A DNA stretch of 64,000 nucleotides, taken from SXXZ01 sp041177965 (GTDB taxonomy: Bacteria > Verrucomicrobiota > Verrucomicrobiia > Limisphaerales > UBA9464). Below the pieces are notes generated by a model, which saw only the letters and a list, made by a program, of their open reading frames with translations, was not told the origin of the DNA and did not search any database. Positions 1-8,646 of the stretch are shown here, one piece after another; position 1 is the stretch's first letter, and each line of letters starts with the position of its first letter. The translations under genes and the position numbers were made by a program. The stretch spans positions 1 through 64,000 of the forward strand of contig JBEGWF010000145.1 in assembly GCA_041177965.1 (NCBI GenBank), in the 5' to 3' direction.

Positions 1-425
1 CCCGAACGTCGAGCGCCACCAGCACGTCGCGCATGCCGGCGACATACAGCGTATCGCCATCGAGGGCCGGGGTCGCTCGGATCCAATCGCCGTTGGAGCG
101 GGCGAAGAACGGCACCGACATAGAACCCTCCCAATCGCGCTTCCAGATCACCGAACCGTCGGATCGACGGACAGCCGTCACCCGCTCGCGCTTCTTGTCG
201 ACGGTCTCGGTGGTGAAGACCCGATCGGCATCCATGACCGGGCCGGAATAGCTCGGCCCCAGAGCCACGGTCCACCGCCGTCGCAGACCCGCCTCGTCGA
301 TGCGGGCGGGCCACACGGGCCCGGACACCCGCCCATCGCGCGACGGGCCGCGCCATTGGTTCCAGGATTCGGACGCCAGCATGGAGCCGCAAACCATGCC
401 CAACAGCCAACCGAAGGAGTTCATT
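1..425 (-). CDS. PQQ-like beta-propeller repeat protein, 5' part (C-terminus beyond left edge)
   Basis: Reading leftward from an ATG at 423-425, the frame stays open to the window edge. It begins with a short hydrophobic leader ending near residue 17, then a segment reading SWNQWRGPSRDG. That phrase is typical of the start of secreted PQQ-propeller (BamB/alcohol-dehydrogenase-like) proteins common in Verrucomicrobiota and Planctomycetota. Further on, VTAVRRSDGSVIWKRDWEG and TPALDGDTLYVAGMRDVL match two propeller blades. It is probably exported; its substrate or role cannot be told. It is divergent from the peroxiredoxin gene, with a 164-base spacer. About 141 residues are visible. The family call is inferred from these repeat phrases. 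Confidence 0.75.
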
Positions 426-589
426 CGCGAGGCTATGCCACTTCGGCCGTTCGTCAAAAAATGCGCCACGCCGATTGCGCCCGCCGACGGAGGTGCTATC
501 GATGGGTCCGGGACCGGCGCTGCCGGAACCTTGAACATTTCAAAAACACCACTCCACGAGTCCCATCCCAACCTCCCCTTCCCGTTGAT

Positions 590-1195
590 ATGAGCGAACA
601 GATCACCCTCCGAGTCGGCCAAGGCGTCCCCCATTTCGAAATGGAAACCTACGACCCCGCCGCCGGTGAATTCGGCAAGTTCTCGTTGGAGGCGGCCAAG
701 CGGAGTGGCCGATGGACGGTCCTGGTGTTCTATCCGGCCGACTTCACCTTCGTATGTCCCACCGAACTGGCCGACCTGGCCGTGGTTCATTCCAAGCTCA
801 AGGACCTGGGCTGCGACGTGTACGGCGTCTCCACCGACACCAAGTTCGCCCATCTGGCTTGGCGGAACTCCGAGAAGCTTCTGGCGGAGGTCCGGTACCC
901 GCTGGCAGCCGATCCGACCGGGGCGGTTTCCAAGCTCTTCGGCGTGTATGATCCGGCCAGCGGTCTGGCGCTGCGTGGCACCTTCATCATCAACCCCGAA
1001 GGCACGCTGGTCTCCAGCGAGGTGAACTTCTACAACGTGGGCCGCGACGCCTCGGAACTGCTGCGCAAGATGGAGGCCAACGCCTATCTCGTCCGCCATC
1101 CCGACCAGGCCTGCCCCGCCAGGTGGAAGCCCGGATCCCGCACCCTGACCCCGAGCAAGGACATGGTGGGCAAGGTGTTCGAGGCGCTCCAATAG
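590..1195 (+). CDS. ahpC: AhpC/Prx1-type 2-Cys peroxiredoxin
   Basis: A thiol peroxidase of 201 residues that reduces H2O2 and organic hydroperoxides in the cytoplasm. The peroxidatic cysteine is C56 in FTFVCPTEL and the resolving cysteine is C175 in DQACPARWKPG, so this is a typical 2-Cys enzyme. The ATG at 590 gives the usual family length and N-terminus; the longer upstream frame has no peroxiredoxin features. No AhpF or thioredoxin reductase lies nearby, so the electron donor is unknown. It is divergent from the propeller gene on its left. Confidence 0.93.
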   Translation: MSEQITLRVGQGVPHFEMETYDPAAGEFGKFSLEAAKRSGRWTVLVFYPADFTFVCPTELADLAVVHSKLKDLGCDVYGVSTDTKFAHLAWRNSEKLLAEVRYPLAADPTGAVSKLFGVYDPASGLALRGTFIINPEGTLVSSEVNFYNVGRDASELLRKMEANAYLVRHPDQACPARWKPGSRTLTPSKDMVGKVFEALQ

Positions 1196-1266
1196 CACCC
1201 CTGCGCCGTCCCCACGGTGCGCTTTGCGGATTGCAGCCCCGGACTCCATTCCGTCAGCCTCGCGCC

Positions 1267-2121
1267 GTGGAATCCTTGGATGGCCAACGGATCCGGGCGG
1301 CGGTGGTGCAGGCCCTGGATGAAGACCTGGGAACCGGCGACACCACGAGTCTGGCCTGCATCCCCCCGGAGTCGGAGTCCACGGCCCGGATGAATGCGCG
1401 GGAAACCCTCACGGTCGCCGGCCTCGACTTCGCCGAGACCGCCTTCCGCGAGTTGGCTCCCAATGCCCGGATCACCCGTTGCGTCCACGAAGGTTCACTC
1501 TGCGCACCGGGTGACCCGCTGCTGGAGGTGCACGGCCCGACCCGCGCGCTTCTTTCGGGCGAGCGCGTGGCCCTCAACTTCGTCCAACGCCTCTCCGGGG
1601 TGGCCACCGCCACGGCCCGCTTCGTCCGTGCGGTGGCCGGCACCCGGGCACGGATCCTCGACACCCGAAAGACCACCCCCGGATGGAGACTGTTCGAGAA
1701 GTACGCGGTGCGCTGCGGCGGCGGGGTGAACCACCGGATGGGCCTGCATGATCGCATCCTGATCAAGGACAACCATCTGGCCGCCCTGGCCGGCTCCGCC
1801 CCCGACCCGGTCACCGCAGCCGTGCATCGGGCACGGGCCCAGTACCCCGGCCTGTTCGTCCAGGTGGAGGCAGACACCCCTGAACAGGCCCAGAGGGCGG
1901 CCGAGGCGGGTGCGGACGGCATCCTCCTCGACAACATGCCGCCGGAGATGCTCCGCGAATCCCTGCGTCGGATCGCCGGCCGCTGCCAGACCGAGGCCAG
2001 TGGCGGGGTGACCGAATCGACGATCCGGTCCATCGCCGAGACGGGGGTCGATTTCATCTCGGTGGGGGCCATCACCCATTCGGCCCGCGCCGTCGACATC
2101 GGCCTAGACTTCCTGCCTTGA
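1267..2121 (+). CDS. nadC: Nicotinate-nucleotide pyrophosphorylase (carboxylating)
   Basis: Quinolinate phosphoribosyltransferase: converts quinolinate and PRPP to nicotinate mononucleotide in de novo NAD synthesis. Diagnostic stretches are DEDLGTGDTTS near the N-terminus, TRKTTPGWRLFEKYAV, NHRMGLHDRILIKDNH, the LLDNM segment and the ASGGV phosphate-binding loop. A GTG at 1267 gives 284 residues, a normal length; the open frame further upstream overlaps the tail of ahpC and looks non-coding. The stop overlaps the next gene's start in TTGA. With birA and coaX it forms a tight cofactor cluster (NAD, biotin, CoA). Confidence 0.93.
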   Translation: MESLDGQRIRAAVVQALDEDLGTGDTTSLACIPPESESTARMNARETLTVAGLDFAETAFRELAPNARITRCVHEGSLCAPGDPLLEVHGPTRALLSGERVALNFVQRLSGVATATARFVRAVAGTRARILDTRKTTPGWRLFEKYAVRCGGGVNHRMGLHDRILIKDNHLAALAGSAPDPVTAAVHRARAQYPGLFVQVEADTPEQAQRAAEAGADGILLDNMPPEMLRESLRRIAGRCQTEASGGVTESTIRSIAETGVDFISVGAITHSARAVDIGLDFLP

Positions 2122-3110
2122 ATCCCGACGCGCGCATCCTCGCCGCGATGAGGTCGGCGGCCGAATCCGGGGTATCCGGCGCCTCGTTGGCCAAGGAGCT
2201 CGGGATTTCCCGGGCGGCGGTCTGGGCGAGGATCGAGGAACTGAGGAAATCCGGCTACGACATCGAGGCCAGCCCCCACCACGGCTATCGGTTGCGTTCC
2301 AGTCCCGACCGCCTGCACCCCGACGATCTCCTGGCGCGCCTGGGACATCGCACAGGCATCGGGCGGGAGATCCAGGTCTTCCAGGAGACGGCCTCGACCA
2401 ACGACATCGTCGAGAAGCTCGCCCGCGACGAGGTGCGCGAAGGGGTGGTGGTCTTCGCGGAATCGCAGACGCGCGGGCGAGGTCGGCTGGGCCGACGCTG
2501 GATCTCCCCGCCAGGCAAGGGCCTGTGGTTTTCCGTCCTGCTGAGACCCCAGCTCCCCCCCTCGGCGGCCACCCAGCTCACGGTGGTCAGCGCCGTCGCG
2601 GTGGCCCGGGGCATCGAACGCCACACGGGCCTTCGACCTGCGATCAAGTGGCCCAACGACATCGTCTTCGGTACGCGCAAGGTCGCGGGCATCCTGCTGG
2701 AGTTGGGCGCCGAACTGGACCATATCCGGCATGTCGTGCTCGGGATCGGCATCGACGTGAACCTCGCCCCAGAGGAGATGCCGGAGGAATTGCAGGCCAT
2801 CGCCACCTCGCTACGCATCGAGGGCGGCCGCGCCTTCGATCGCGCCGACCTCGCGGCGGCCGTCCTCTCGGAACTCGATGCGGCCTACGGGCGTCTGCGT
2901 CGCGGGGATTTCCACGAGATCAGCGACGAGTGGATGCGCCGCTGCAGCACCCTGGGAAAACGGGTCTCGATCCGGACCGGGGACCGGGTCGTCACGGGTC
3001 GAGCCGAATCCCTCGACGAGGACGGCGCGCTCCTCGTGCGGACCGATCATGGTCGTCTGGAGCACATCATCGGCGGCGATGTCTCGTTGGTGCGGGGAGG
3101 CACGCCATGA
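2118..3110 (+). CDS. birA: Biotin-protein ligase / biotin operon repressor
   Basis: Attaches biotin to carrier proteins such as the acetyl-CoA carboxylase subunit. Residues 1-60 form a winged helix-turn-helix (KELGISRAAVWARIEELRKSGYDIE), so it can also bind DNA. The catalytic part follows, with the biotinyl-AMP loop TRGRGRLGRRW at 118-128 and KWPND at 177-181, and an SH3-like C-terminal domain. It starts with TTG inside the nadC stop (TTGA) and ends in an ATGA overlap with coaX, which indicates translational coupling. No biotin synthesis gene or operator is visible nearby. Confidence 0.92.
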   Translation: MNPDARILAAMRSAAESGVSGASLAKELGISRAAVWARIEELRKSGYDIEASPHHGYRLRSSPDRLHPDDLLARLGHRTGIGREIQVFQETASTNDIVEKLARDEVREGVVVFAESQTRGRGRLGRRWISPPGKGLWFSVLLRPQLPPSAATQLTVVSAVAVARGIERHTGLRPAIKWPNDIVFGTRKVAGILLELGAELDHIRHVVLGIGIDVNLAPEEMPEELQAIATSLRIEGGRAFDRADLAAAVLSELDAAYGRLRRGDFHEISDEWMRRCSTLGKRVSIRTGDRVVTGRAESLDEDGALLVRTDHGRLEHIIGGDVSLVRGGTP

Positions 3111-3874
3111 TCCTGCTGCTGGATGTCGGCAACACCCACACCCACGTCGGCTGGGGCGGGAAGCGCTCCCTGCGCATCCTCGGGGACATCCCGACCCGCA
3201 GCTGGTCGACGGGAGAGGCTGCCGATCTCCTCGAACCCCTGTTGCGCGGGAGGATCCCCGGGCAGGCCTGCTTCTGCAGCGTGGTGCCCGGCGTGAACCG
3301 ACACCTACTGCATTGGGCGGACGACCGGTACGGACTGTCACCGCTGCAACTGACCCCGCAGACCCTGCGGGGCGTCGGCATCGACTATCCGAAACCGGAC
3401 ACCATCGGCCAGGATCGTCTGGCCAACGCGGTCGCCGCCCACCATCACCACGGTGCCCCATCACTGGTCGTCGATTTCGGGACGGCCGTGACCTTCGACG
3501 TGGTGAATGGCGCTGGAGATTACGCCGGTGGCATCATCGCTCCGGGCCTCTCGGCGATGACCGACTACCTCCATGAGAAGACAGCCCTCCTGCCGCGGAT
3601 CCGGATCCGGAACCCCGGGCGCGTCATCGGGAGGAACACCGAGGAGGCCATGCTTTCCGGCGCCGTCTACGGCTATCGAGGCCTGGTGCGCGGCCTCATC
3701 CTCGAGCTGCACCGCGAACTGGGGGTTGGTCGTCTGCCGGTCGTGGCCACCGGCGGTTGTGCCCGGCTCATCGCCCGTGGATTGCCCGAGATCGACACGG
3801 TTTCCCCCGGATTGACCCTCGAGGGATTGCGACTCACCGCCCTGGCTCATTGCGATCCACCGCTTCCGGCATAG
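3107..3874 (+). CDS. coaX: Type III pantothenate kinase
   Basis: Phosphorylates pantothenate, the first step to coenzyme A. The protein has 255 residues with LLLDVGNTH at the N-terminus (D6), GQDRLAN with D103, and DFGTA at 123-127, the conserved motifs of the CoaX fold. The ATG at 3107 overlaps the birA stop by four bases. The birA-coaX pairing is frequent in bacteria and supports the call. The pantothenate-binding and ATP-binding acidic residues appear intact. Confidence 0.93.
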   Translation: MILLLDVGNTHTHVGWGGKRSLRILGDIPTRSWSTGEAADLLEPLLRGRIPGQACFCSVVPGVNRHLLHWADDRYGLSPLQLTPQTLRGVGIDYPKPDTIGQDRLANAVAAHHHHGAPSLVVDFGTAVTFDVVNGAGDYAGGIIAPGLSAMTDYLHEKTALLPRIRIRNPGRVIGRNTEEAMLSGAVYGYRGLVRGLILELHRELGVGRLPVVATGGCARLIARGLPEIDTVSPGLTLEGLRLTALAHCDPPLPA

Positions 3875-3884
3875 GTTGCCGTCC

Positions 3885-4367
3885 ATGGCCAAAGCCGTCG
3901 CATTGAGTCTTCGTCCAGGGGATGAGGCCCCGACCTTCTCCGCAGTCGCCACCGATGGATCCGAGATCCGCTCCAAGGACCTGCTCGGCAAACCCGTGGT
4001 CGTCTATTTCTACCCCCGTGACGACACCCCGGGGTGCACCAAGGAAGCCTGTGGATTCAGGGATCACCATCCGGGATTCCGGAAATGCGGAGCGGTGGTT
4101 CTCGGAGTCAGCGCCGACCCGGTGAAGTCGCACGTGAAGTTCACGGAGAAATTCCAACTACCGTTCCCGCTGCTCTCCGATCCCGACGCGGTCGTCGCCA
4201 AGGCCTTCGGGGCCTGGGGTGAGAAGGTGTTCATGGGAAGGAAGTACCAGGGAATGCATCGGGTCACCTTCCTGATCGGTCGGGATGGCAGGATCGCGAA
4301 CGTCTGGCCCACCGTGAAGCCCGAGACGCATGCCGCCGAGGTGCTCGAGGCGTTGAAGGCCCTGTAG
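3885..4367 (+). CDS. bcp: Bcp/PrxQ-type peroxiredoxin
   Basis: A 160-residue thioredoxin-fold peroxidase. The active site reads PRDDTPGCTKEACGFRD with C51 peroxidatic and C56 resolving, the five-residue spacing of Bcp/PrxQ enzymes. The ATG at 3885 was preferred to an in-frame TTG nine bases upstream because it gives the normal family start. It follows coaX by only ten bases and may be cotranscribed. It is the second peroxiredoxin in the first 5 kb, of a different subfamily from the one at 590. Confidence 0.92.
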   Translation: MAKAVALSLRPGDEAPTFSAVATDGSEIRSKDLLGKPVVVYFYPRDDTPGCTKEACGFRDHHPGFRKCGAVVLGVSADPVKSHVKFTEKFQLPFPLLSDPDAVVAKAFGAWGEKVFMGRKYQGMHRVTFLIGRDGRIANVWPTVKPETHAAEVLEALKAL

Positions 4368-4485
4368 CCCGAGGCGTCACCGATCCCACCCGGAGGTGGC
4401 GATATCGCATTTGTCATCGGGAGACCGCCTCGCCCATCCTCGGCCGGTCCCCTGCCCGACCCGGAGCCTGGGACGCTTCGCTCCG

Positions 4486-5712
4486 ATGAACGACTCCGAA
4501 ATCGCCTCCTGGATCGCCAACCGCCATCCCGCCGAACAATTCCGCGGTAAGCGCGTCCTGCTCATCATCCCCGACGGGACCCGCACCGCTCCGATCGGAA
4601 CGGTGTTCAAGGCGCTGCATGACCAATGGTCCGGGTCGGTCGCAGCCCTCGACATCCTCATCGCCCTGGGTACCCATCCCCCGATGTCGGAGGAGGCCAT
4701 CTGCGCACGGTTGGAGATCACCGCCGAGGAGCGGTCCGCCCGCTACGCCTCGGTCGGCTTCTTCAACCACGAGTGGGACAACCCCGCCGCCCTCGAGACA
4801 CTCGGCGTCATCCCGGCCGACGAGATCCGGGCGCTGTCCGACGGGTTGTTCGCCATGGACGTGCCCGTGTCGGTGAATCGTCGGGTCCTCGACTACGATC
4901 AGATCGTCATCGTCGGACCGGTCTTCCCGCACGAGGTGGTGGGTTTCAGCGGGGGCAACAAGTACCTGTTCCCCGGGGTCGGCGGGCCGGAGATCCTGAA
5001 CTTCTTCCACTGGCTCGGCGCGGTGATCACCACCGTGGGGGTCATCGGACAGAAGTGGACCCCGGTGCGCCGGGTGGTGGACCGCGCAGGAGCGATGGTG
5101 CCCATTCCCAAGCTGTGTCTGGCCCTGGTGGTCAGGCCCGGGGGGCACGGAGGCCTGGCCGGGATGTTCAGCGGCACCCCGGAGGAGGCCTGGGATCATG
5201 CCGCCGACCTCTCCGCGCAGACCCACATCGAGTGGAAGGATCGCCAGTTCCACACCATCCTGAGTTGCGCGCCCCCGATGTACGATGAGCTCTGGGTGGG
5301 GGCCAAGTGCATGTACAAGCTGGAACCGGTGCTCGCACCCGGCGGCGAACTCATCATCTACGCCCCCCACCTGCACGAGGTCAGCGTCGTTCATGGAGCC
5401 TTGATCCGGCAGGTCGGGTACCACTGCCGCGACTACTTCCTGAAGCAGTGGGATCGCTTCAAGGACCTCCCCTGGGGAACACTGGCGCACAGCACCCATG
5501 TCTTCGGACAGGGCACCTACGAAAACGGTGTCGAAACGCAACGCGCACGGGTCACGCTTGCGACCGGGATCCCCGAAGCGGTCTGCCGGGAGATCAACCT
5601 CGGATATCGCGATTGGAGAACGATCCGGCCGGCCGATTTCGAGGGACGTGAAGCGGAGGGCATCCTGTACGTGCCCAAGGCGGGAGAAACCCTCTATCGC
5701 CCGAGGGCCTGA
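4486..5712 (+). CDS. LarA-family (lactate racemase domain, DUF2088) protein
   Basis: A 408-residue member of the family of nickel-pincer-cofactor enzymes that includes lactate racemase. Visible motifs are IPDGTRTAP at 28-36, GTHPPMS at 62-68, and FPHEVVGFSGGNKYLFPG around 147-164. In this last segment H149 and K159 match the catalytic His and the cofactor-anchoring Lys of LarA. The cofactor-making genes larB, larC and larE are absent from the window, so the substrate and the presence of the cofactor are unproven. The ATG at 4486 was chosen for the N-terminus MNDSEIASW; the upstream frame is unlike protein. Confidence 0.8.
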   Translation: MNDSEIASWIANRHPAEQFRGKRVLLIIPDGTRTAPIGTVFKALHDQWSGSVAALDILIALGTHPPMSEEAICARLEITAEERSARYASVGFFNHEWDNPAALETLGVIPADEIRALSDGLFAMDVPVSVNRRVLDYDQIVIVGPVFPHEVVGFSGGNKYLFPGVGGPEILNFFHWLGAVITTVGVIGQKWTPVRRVVDRAGAMVPIPKLCLALVVRPGGHGGLAGMFSGTPEEAWDHAADLSAQTHIEWKDRQFHTILSCAPPMYDELWVGAKCMYKLEPVLAPGGELIIYAPHLHEVSVVHGALIRQVGYHCRDYFLKQWDRFKDLPWGTLAHSTHVFGQGTYENGVETQRARVTLATGIPEAVCREINLGYRDWRTIRPADFEGREAEGILYVPKAGETLYRPRA

Positions 5713-5825
5713 CGGTCCTTCCGGGGGCGGATGAAGGGCGAAGCCCACCGGAGCACCGGAGTGCCGGAGCGTTGACACGCCACCATCGCAGGCCGGAACA
5801 TCTTCCACGCCCGCGCACTCCGCCC

Positions 5826-6527
5826 ATGCCTCCAGCCCGACCGGTCCACGCCAATTTCCGGGAAGCGTATTGCCATCACCATGGCTGTCTGCCCGACCAG
5901 TTCGAGCGTCACCTGCTGATGCGGATCATCCCCCTGCACTTCCGACCGCTGGCGGCGGTGAGCTTCTGGATGAGCCGCGAACTCTTCGCCAGCGAACTCG
6001 AGGTCATCCGCAATGCCGCGCCCGCGCGCACCGGGCGTGAGATCAACGCCGCGGCGCAGGACCTGGTCCACCTCCGGTTCGTCGAGAACAGCTTCCGACG
6101 CTCCATCGGGATGCGGGGCCGATCGGAGGCGGTCGTGGAGGCCTGGAACCGCGTGAAGGAAACCGTGGACCGGCCGGCCAACCCGGATCATCCGACGGTC
6201 GGCTTCGCCGAATCGGCATCCCGTGTCACGGCCGCGCCGCGTTCCGCCGCACTGGGCCGAAGGGATTCCGCGCTCACCTTCCGCTTCCTGGAACGCCTCC
6301 AGAACGAGGCCGCCCAGGGGAGGCCGATCGCCGCAGCGATCGAAGCGGCCGGACTGGCGGCCGGACAACTGCTCGCCCTGCTGGAATCCAACCCCAAGGA
6401 CCAGCCGCGCTTCCAGATCCTGCGCGACCGACTGATCCGTCTCAGGGACCACGGCGACGACGTTCCGCCGGTCCCGGGCGCCCCCGCTTCCCGCACCCTC
6501 CCTCCCGAGTCCCGAAACCTTCCATGA
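5826..6527 (+). CDS. Unrecognised protein, coupled to the following oxidoreductase gene
   Basis: A protein of about 233 residues that I do not recognise. It has an N-terminal block rich in His and aromatic residues (FREAYCHHHGCLPDQFERHLL), then a mainly helical, Arg/Ala-rich body and a Pro-rich tail. No signal peptide or membrane span is evident. The ATG at 5826 was preferred to a TTG at 5772, whose extra 18 residues are mostly Arg and Pro. Its stop overlaps the next ATG as ATGA, so the two genes are probably translated together. A similar CHHHGC-type start occurs, as I recall, in uncharacterised Verrucomicrobia proteins. Confidence 0.7.
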   Translation: MPPARPVHANFREAYCHHHGCLPDQFERHLLMRIIPLHFRPLAAVSFWMSRELFASELEVIRNAAPARTGREINAAAQDLVHLRFVENSFRRSIGMRGRSEAVVEAWNRVKETVDRPANPDHPTVGFAESASRVTAAPRSAALGRRDSALTFRFLERLQNEAAQGRPIAAAIEAAGLAAGQLLALLESNPKDQPRFQILRDRLIRLRDHGDDVPPVPGAPASRTLPPESRNLP

Positions 6528-7651
6528 ACAACAAGCTCCGAGTCGGCATCATCGGCGGCGGCCTGATGGGTCGCGAGGCCGCCAGCGCCTTCGCCCGATG
6601 GTTCGTCCTGAACAACTTCCCCGTGCAGGTGGAGTTGACCGCCGTCTGCGACCTCCAACCCTCCCTGATCGACTGGTTCCGGCGGATCCCGACGGTCCGA
6701 CTGTTCACCCAGGACCATCACCAACTGCTCGCCTCGTCCGAGGTCGATGTGGTGTACGTGGCCGTGCCCCACAACCTCCATGAGGCCATCTACCTCGACG
6801 TCCTCGCGGCCGGGAAGGACCTGCTCGCCGAAAAGCCCTTCGGTATCGATCTGGCGGCCGCGCGTCGGATCCGCGATGCCGCAGCGGCCTCCGGACGATT
6901 CGTCCGGTGCAGCTCCGAGTTCCCATTCCTGCCCGGGGTGCAACGGGTGATCGAATGGGCGCGCTCCGGAGCCATGGGCAAGCCCCTTGAGGTCCGATCC
7001 TGCTTCTGGCACGCGAGCGACCTCGATCCGACCAAGCCGGTGAACTGGAAGCGCCAAGTGCGCACCTGCGGCGCCATCGGCGTGATGGGTGACCTCGGGA
7101 TGCACGTGGTCCATGTGCCCTTCCGTCTGGGTTGGTTCCCCAACCGGGTGTACGCCCAGTTGCAGAAGATCTACCACGAGCGTCCGGACGGCAAAGGGGG
7201 CACGGCCCCGTGCGACACCTGGGACAACGCCATGCTCCATACCGAGGCGGTCATCCAGGGCATCGAGACCCCCATGCGCCTCGAGATGAAGCGCCTCGCT
7301 CCCGGAGCCACCAACACCTGGTCCATCGAGATCCTCGGCACCGACGGGGGCATGCGCTATTCGACCGCGGAGCCCAAGACGCTCTGGAGATTCGACCGTT
7401 CCAAGGAGCAGTGGTGGAGCCGGACCGACCTCGGTTTCCAGACCCCGTTCCCGACCATCACCGGCGGGATCTTCGAGCCCGGTTTCCCGGATTGCTTCCT
7501 CCAGATGTGGGCGGCCTTCGCCGCCGAGCGGGCCGGGGCCCTGGGCGACCGGTTCGGCTGCGTCACGCCCGACGAGGCGGTCCGCAGCCACGAGGTCTTC
7601 GAGGCGGCCCTGGCATCCCATGCGAGCCGCACCGCCGTGATTCCCGGCTGA
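6524..7651 (+). CDS. Gfo/Idh/MocA-family NAD(P)-dependent oxidoreductase
   Basis: A 375-residue sugar- or cyclitol-type dehydrogenase. The N-terminal Rossmann fold shows VGIIGGGLMG at 6-15, followed by the family hallmark LLAEKPFGID near 100, where the Lys is catalytic. A C-terminal alpha/beta domain holds GVMGDLGMHVVH, in which Asp and His sit at the usual active-site spacing. The substrate cannot be predicted from sequence. No sugar operon is nearby; the only partner is the coupled unknown gene at 5826. Confidence 0.88.
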   Translation: MNNKLRVGIIGGGLMGREAASAFARWFVLNNFPVQVELTAVCDLQPSLIDWFRRIPTVRLFTQDHHQLLASSEVDVVYVAVPHNLHEAIYLDVLAAGKDLLAEKPFGIDLAAARRIRDAAAASGRFVRCSSEFPFLPGVQRVIEWARSGAMGKPLEVRSCFWHASDLDPTKPVNWKRQVRTCGAIGVMGDLGMHVVHVPFRLGWFPNRVYAQLQKIYHERPDGKGGTAPCDTWDNAMLHTEAVIQGIETPMRLEMKRLAPGATNTWSIEILGTDGGMRYSTAEPKTLWRFDRSKEQWWSRTDLGFQTPFPTITGGIFEPGFPDCFLQMWAAFAAERAGALGDRFGCVTPDEAVRSHEVFEAALASHASRTAVIPG

Positions 7652-7671
7652 CACCTTCCATCGCGTCCACC

Positions 7672-8577
7672 ATGGCCCGCCGACCCCAACCGCTCCCGCC
7701 TCCGGCCAGCACGGCCTCGCTGATCCTTCGCCGGACCTCCCTGAGGCCCCGGTTCGCCATCGTCCTCGGCAGCGGTTTCGGCCCGGTCGCCGATGCGATC
7801 GAGGTGGAGCGCGAATTCGCCTACCGGGATCTCCCCGGCTTCCCGGTGGGTCGGGCCCCCGGGCACGCCGGAAAACTGCGGGTCGGCACCTGGCACTCGG
7901 TCCCGGTCGCCGTTCTCAGCGGACGGGCCCACCACTACGAAGGTTTCGAGCCGCAGGAGGTGGTCTTCGCCACCCGGGTCCTCGCCGCCTTGGGCGTGGA
8001 GACGCTCCTGCTGACCAACGCCGCCGGCGGCATCCACCCGCGATACCGGGTGGGCGACTTCATGATCGTGTCCGACCACATCAATTTCCTGGGCATGAAT
8101 CCCTTGCGCGGACCGGTCGCGGACGGTGAGGCCCGCTTCGTGGACATGACCCGGGCCTATGATCCGGAGCTCCGGCGCGACCTGAAGGCGGCGGCGAAAG
8201 AGACCCGGATGAAGATCCACGAAGGCGTCTATCTGGCGGTCTCCGGCCCCAGTTTCGAGACTCCGGCCGAGATCCGAGCCTTCCGCCGTTGGGGAGCCGA
8301 TGCGGTGGGCATGAGCACCGTGCCCGAGGTCATCGCGGCACGACAGGTCGGCCTTCGGGTGGCTGCATGCAGTTGCATCACCAACGCGGCGGCGGGTCTG
8401 GGGGGGAAGGGGCAGGTGGTCTCCGGGGAGGAGGTCCTGGAGGTGGCGAGGACCCGGGAGCGGTCGGCCTGCGACTGGATCGGTGCCTTCGTGCGCCGCC
8501 GGGCCGCGAAGGCGACCGGAACCCGGGAATCCCCTCACCCGGCGGACTTCGGCAGGGTAGACAAAAAAGTCGGGTAA
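7672..8577 (+). CDS. Purine nucleoside phosphorylase, trimeric class
   Basis: Cleaves purine ribonucleosides with phosphate to free base and ribose-1-phosphate in purine salvage. Motifs are IVLGSGFG at the start of the fold, PGFPVGRAPGHAGKL, SGRAHHYEG, LTNAAGGIHP, GDFMIVSDHINFLG, SGPSFETPAEIRAFRRWGAD and VGMSTVPEVIAA, all typical of the PunA/human-type family. The 301 residues include a short Pro-rich N-terminus and a basic tail. The ATG at 7672 fits the family start. It follows the oxidoreductase by 20 bases, but no functional link is evident. Confidence 0.92.
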   Translation: MARRPQPLPPPASTASLILRRTSLRPRFAIVLGSGFGPVADAIEVEREFAYRDLPGFPVGRAPGHAGKLRVGTWHSVPVAVLSGRAHHYEGFEPQEVVFATRVLAALGVETLLLTNAAGGIHPRYRVGDFMIVSDHINFLGMNPLRGPVADGEARFVDMTRAYDPELRRDLKAAAKETRMKIHEGVYLAVSGPSFETPAEIRAFRRWGADAVGMSTVPEVIAARQVGLRVAACSCITNAAAGLGGKGQVVSGEEVLEVARTRERSACDWIGAFVRRRAAKATGTRESPHPADFGRVDKKVG

Positions 8578-8646
8578 CTTTTCCGGCGGACGCGACATCC
8601 GAACTGAAGACCGCGCATCGGTACCTCGTCCGCCCCACCTCGCTGC

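Noticed and set aside
4414..5808. Minus-strand frame opposite the LarA homologue
   Set aside because: Antisense shadow; its translation is His/Asp/Gly-rich and unlike any family.
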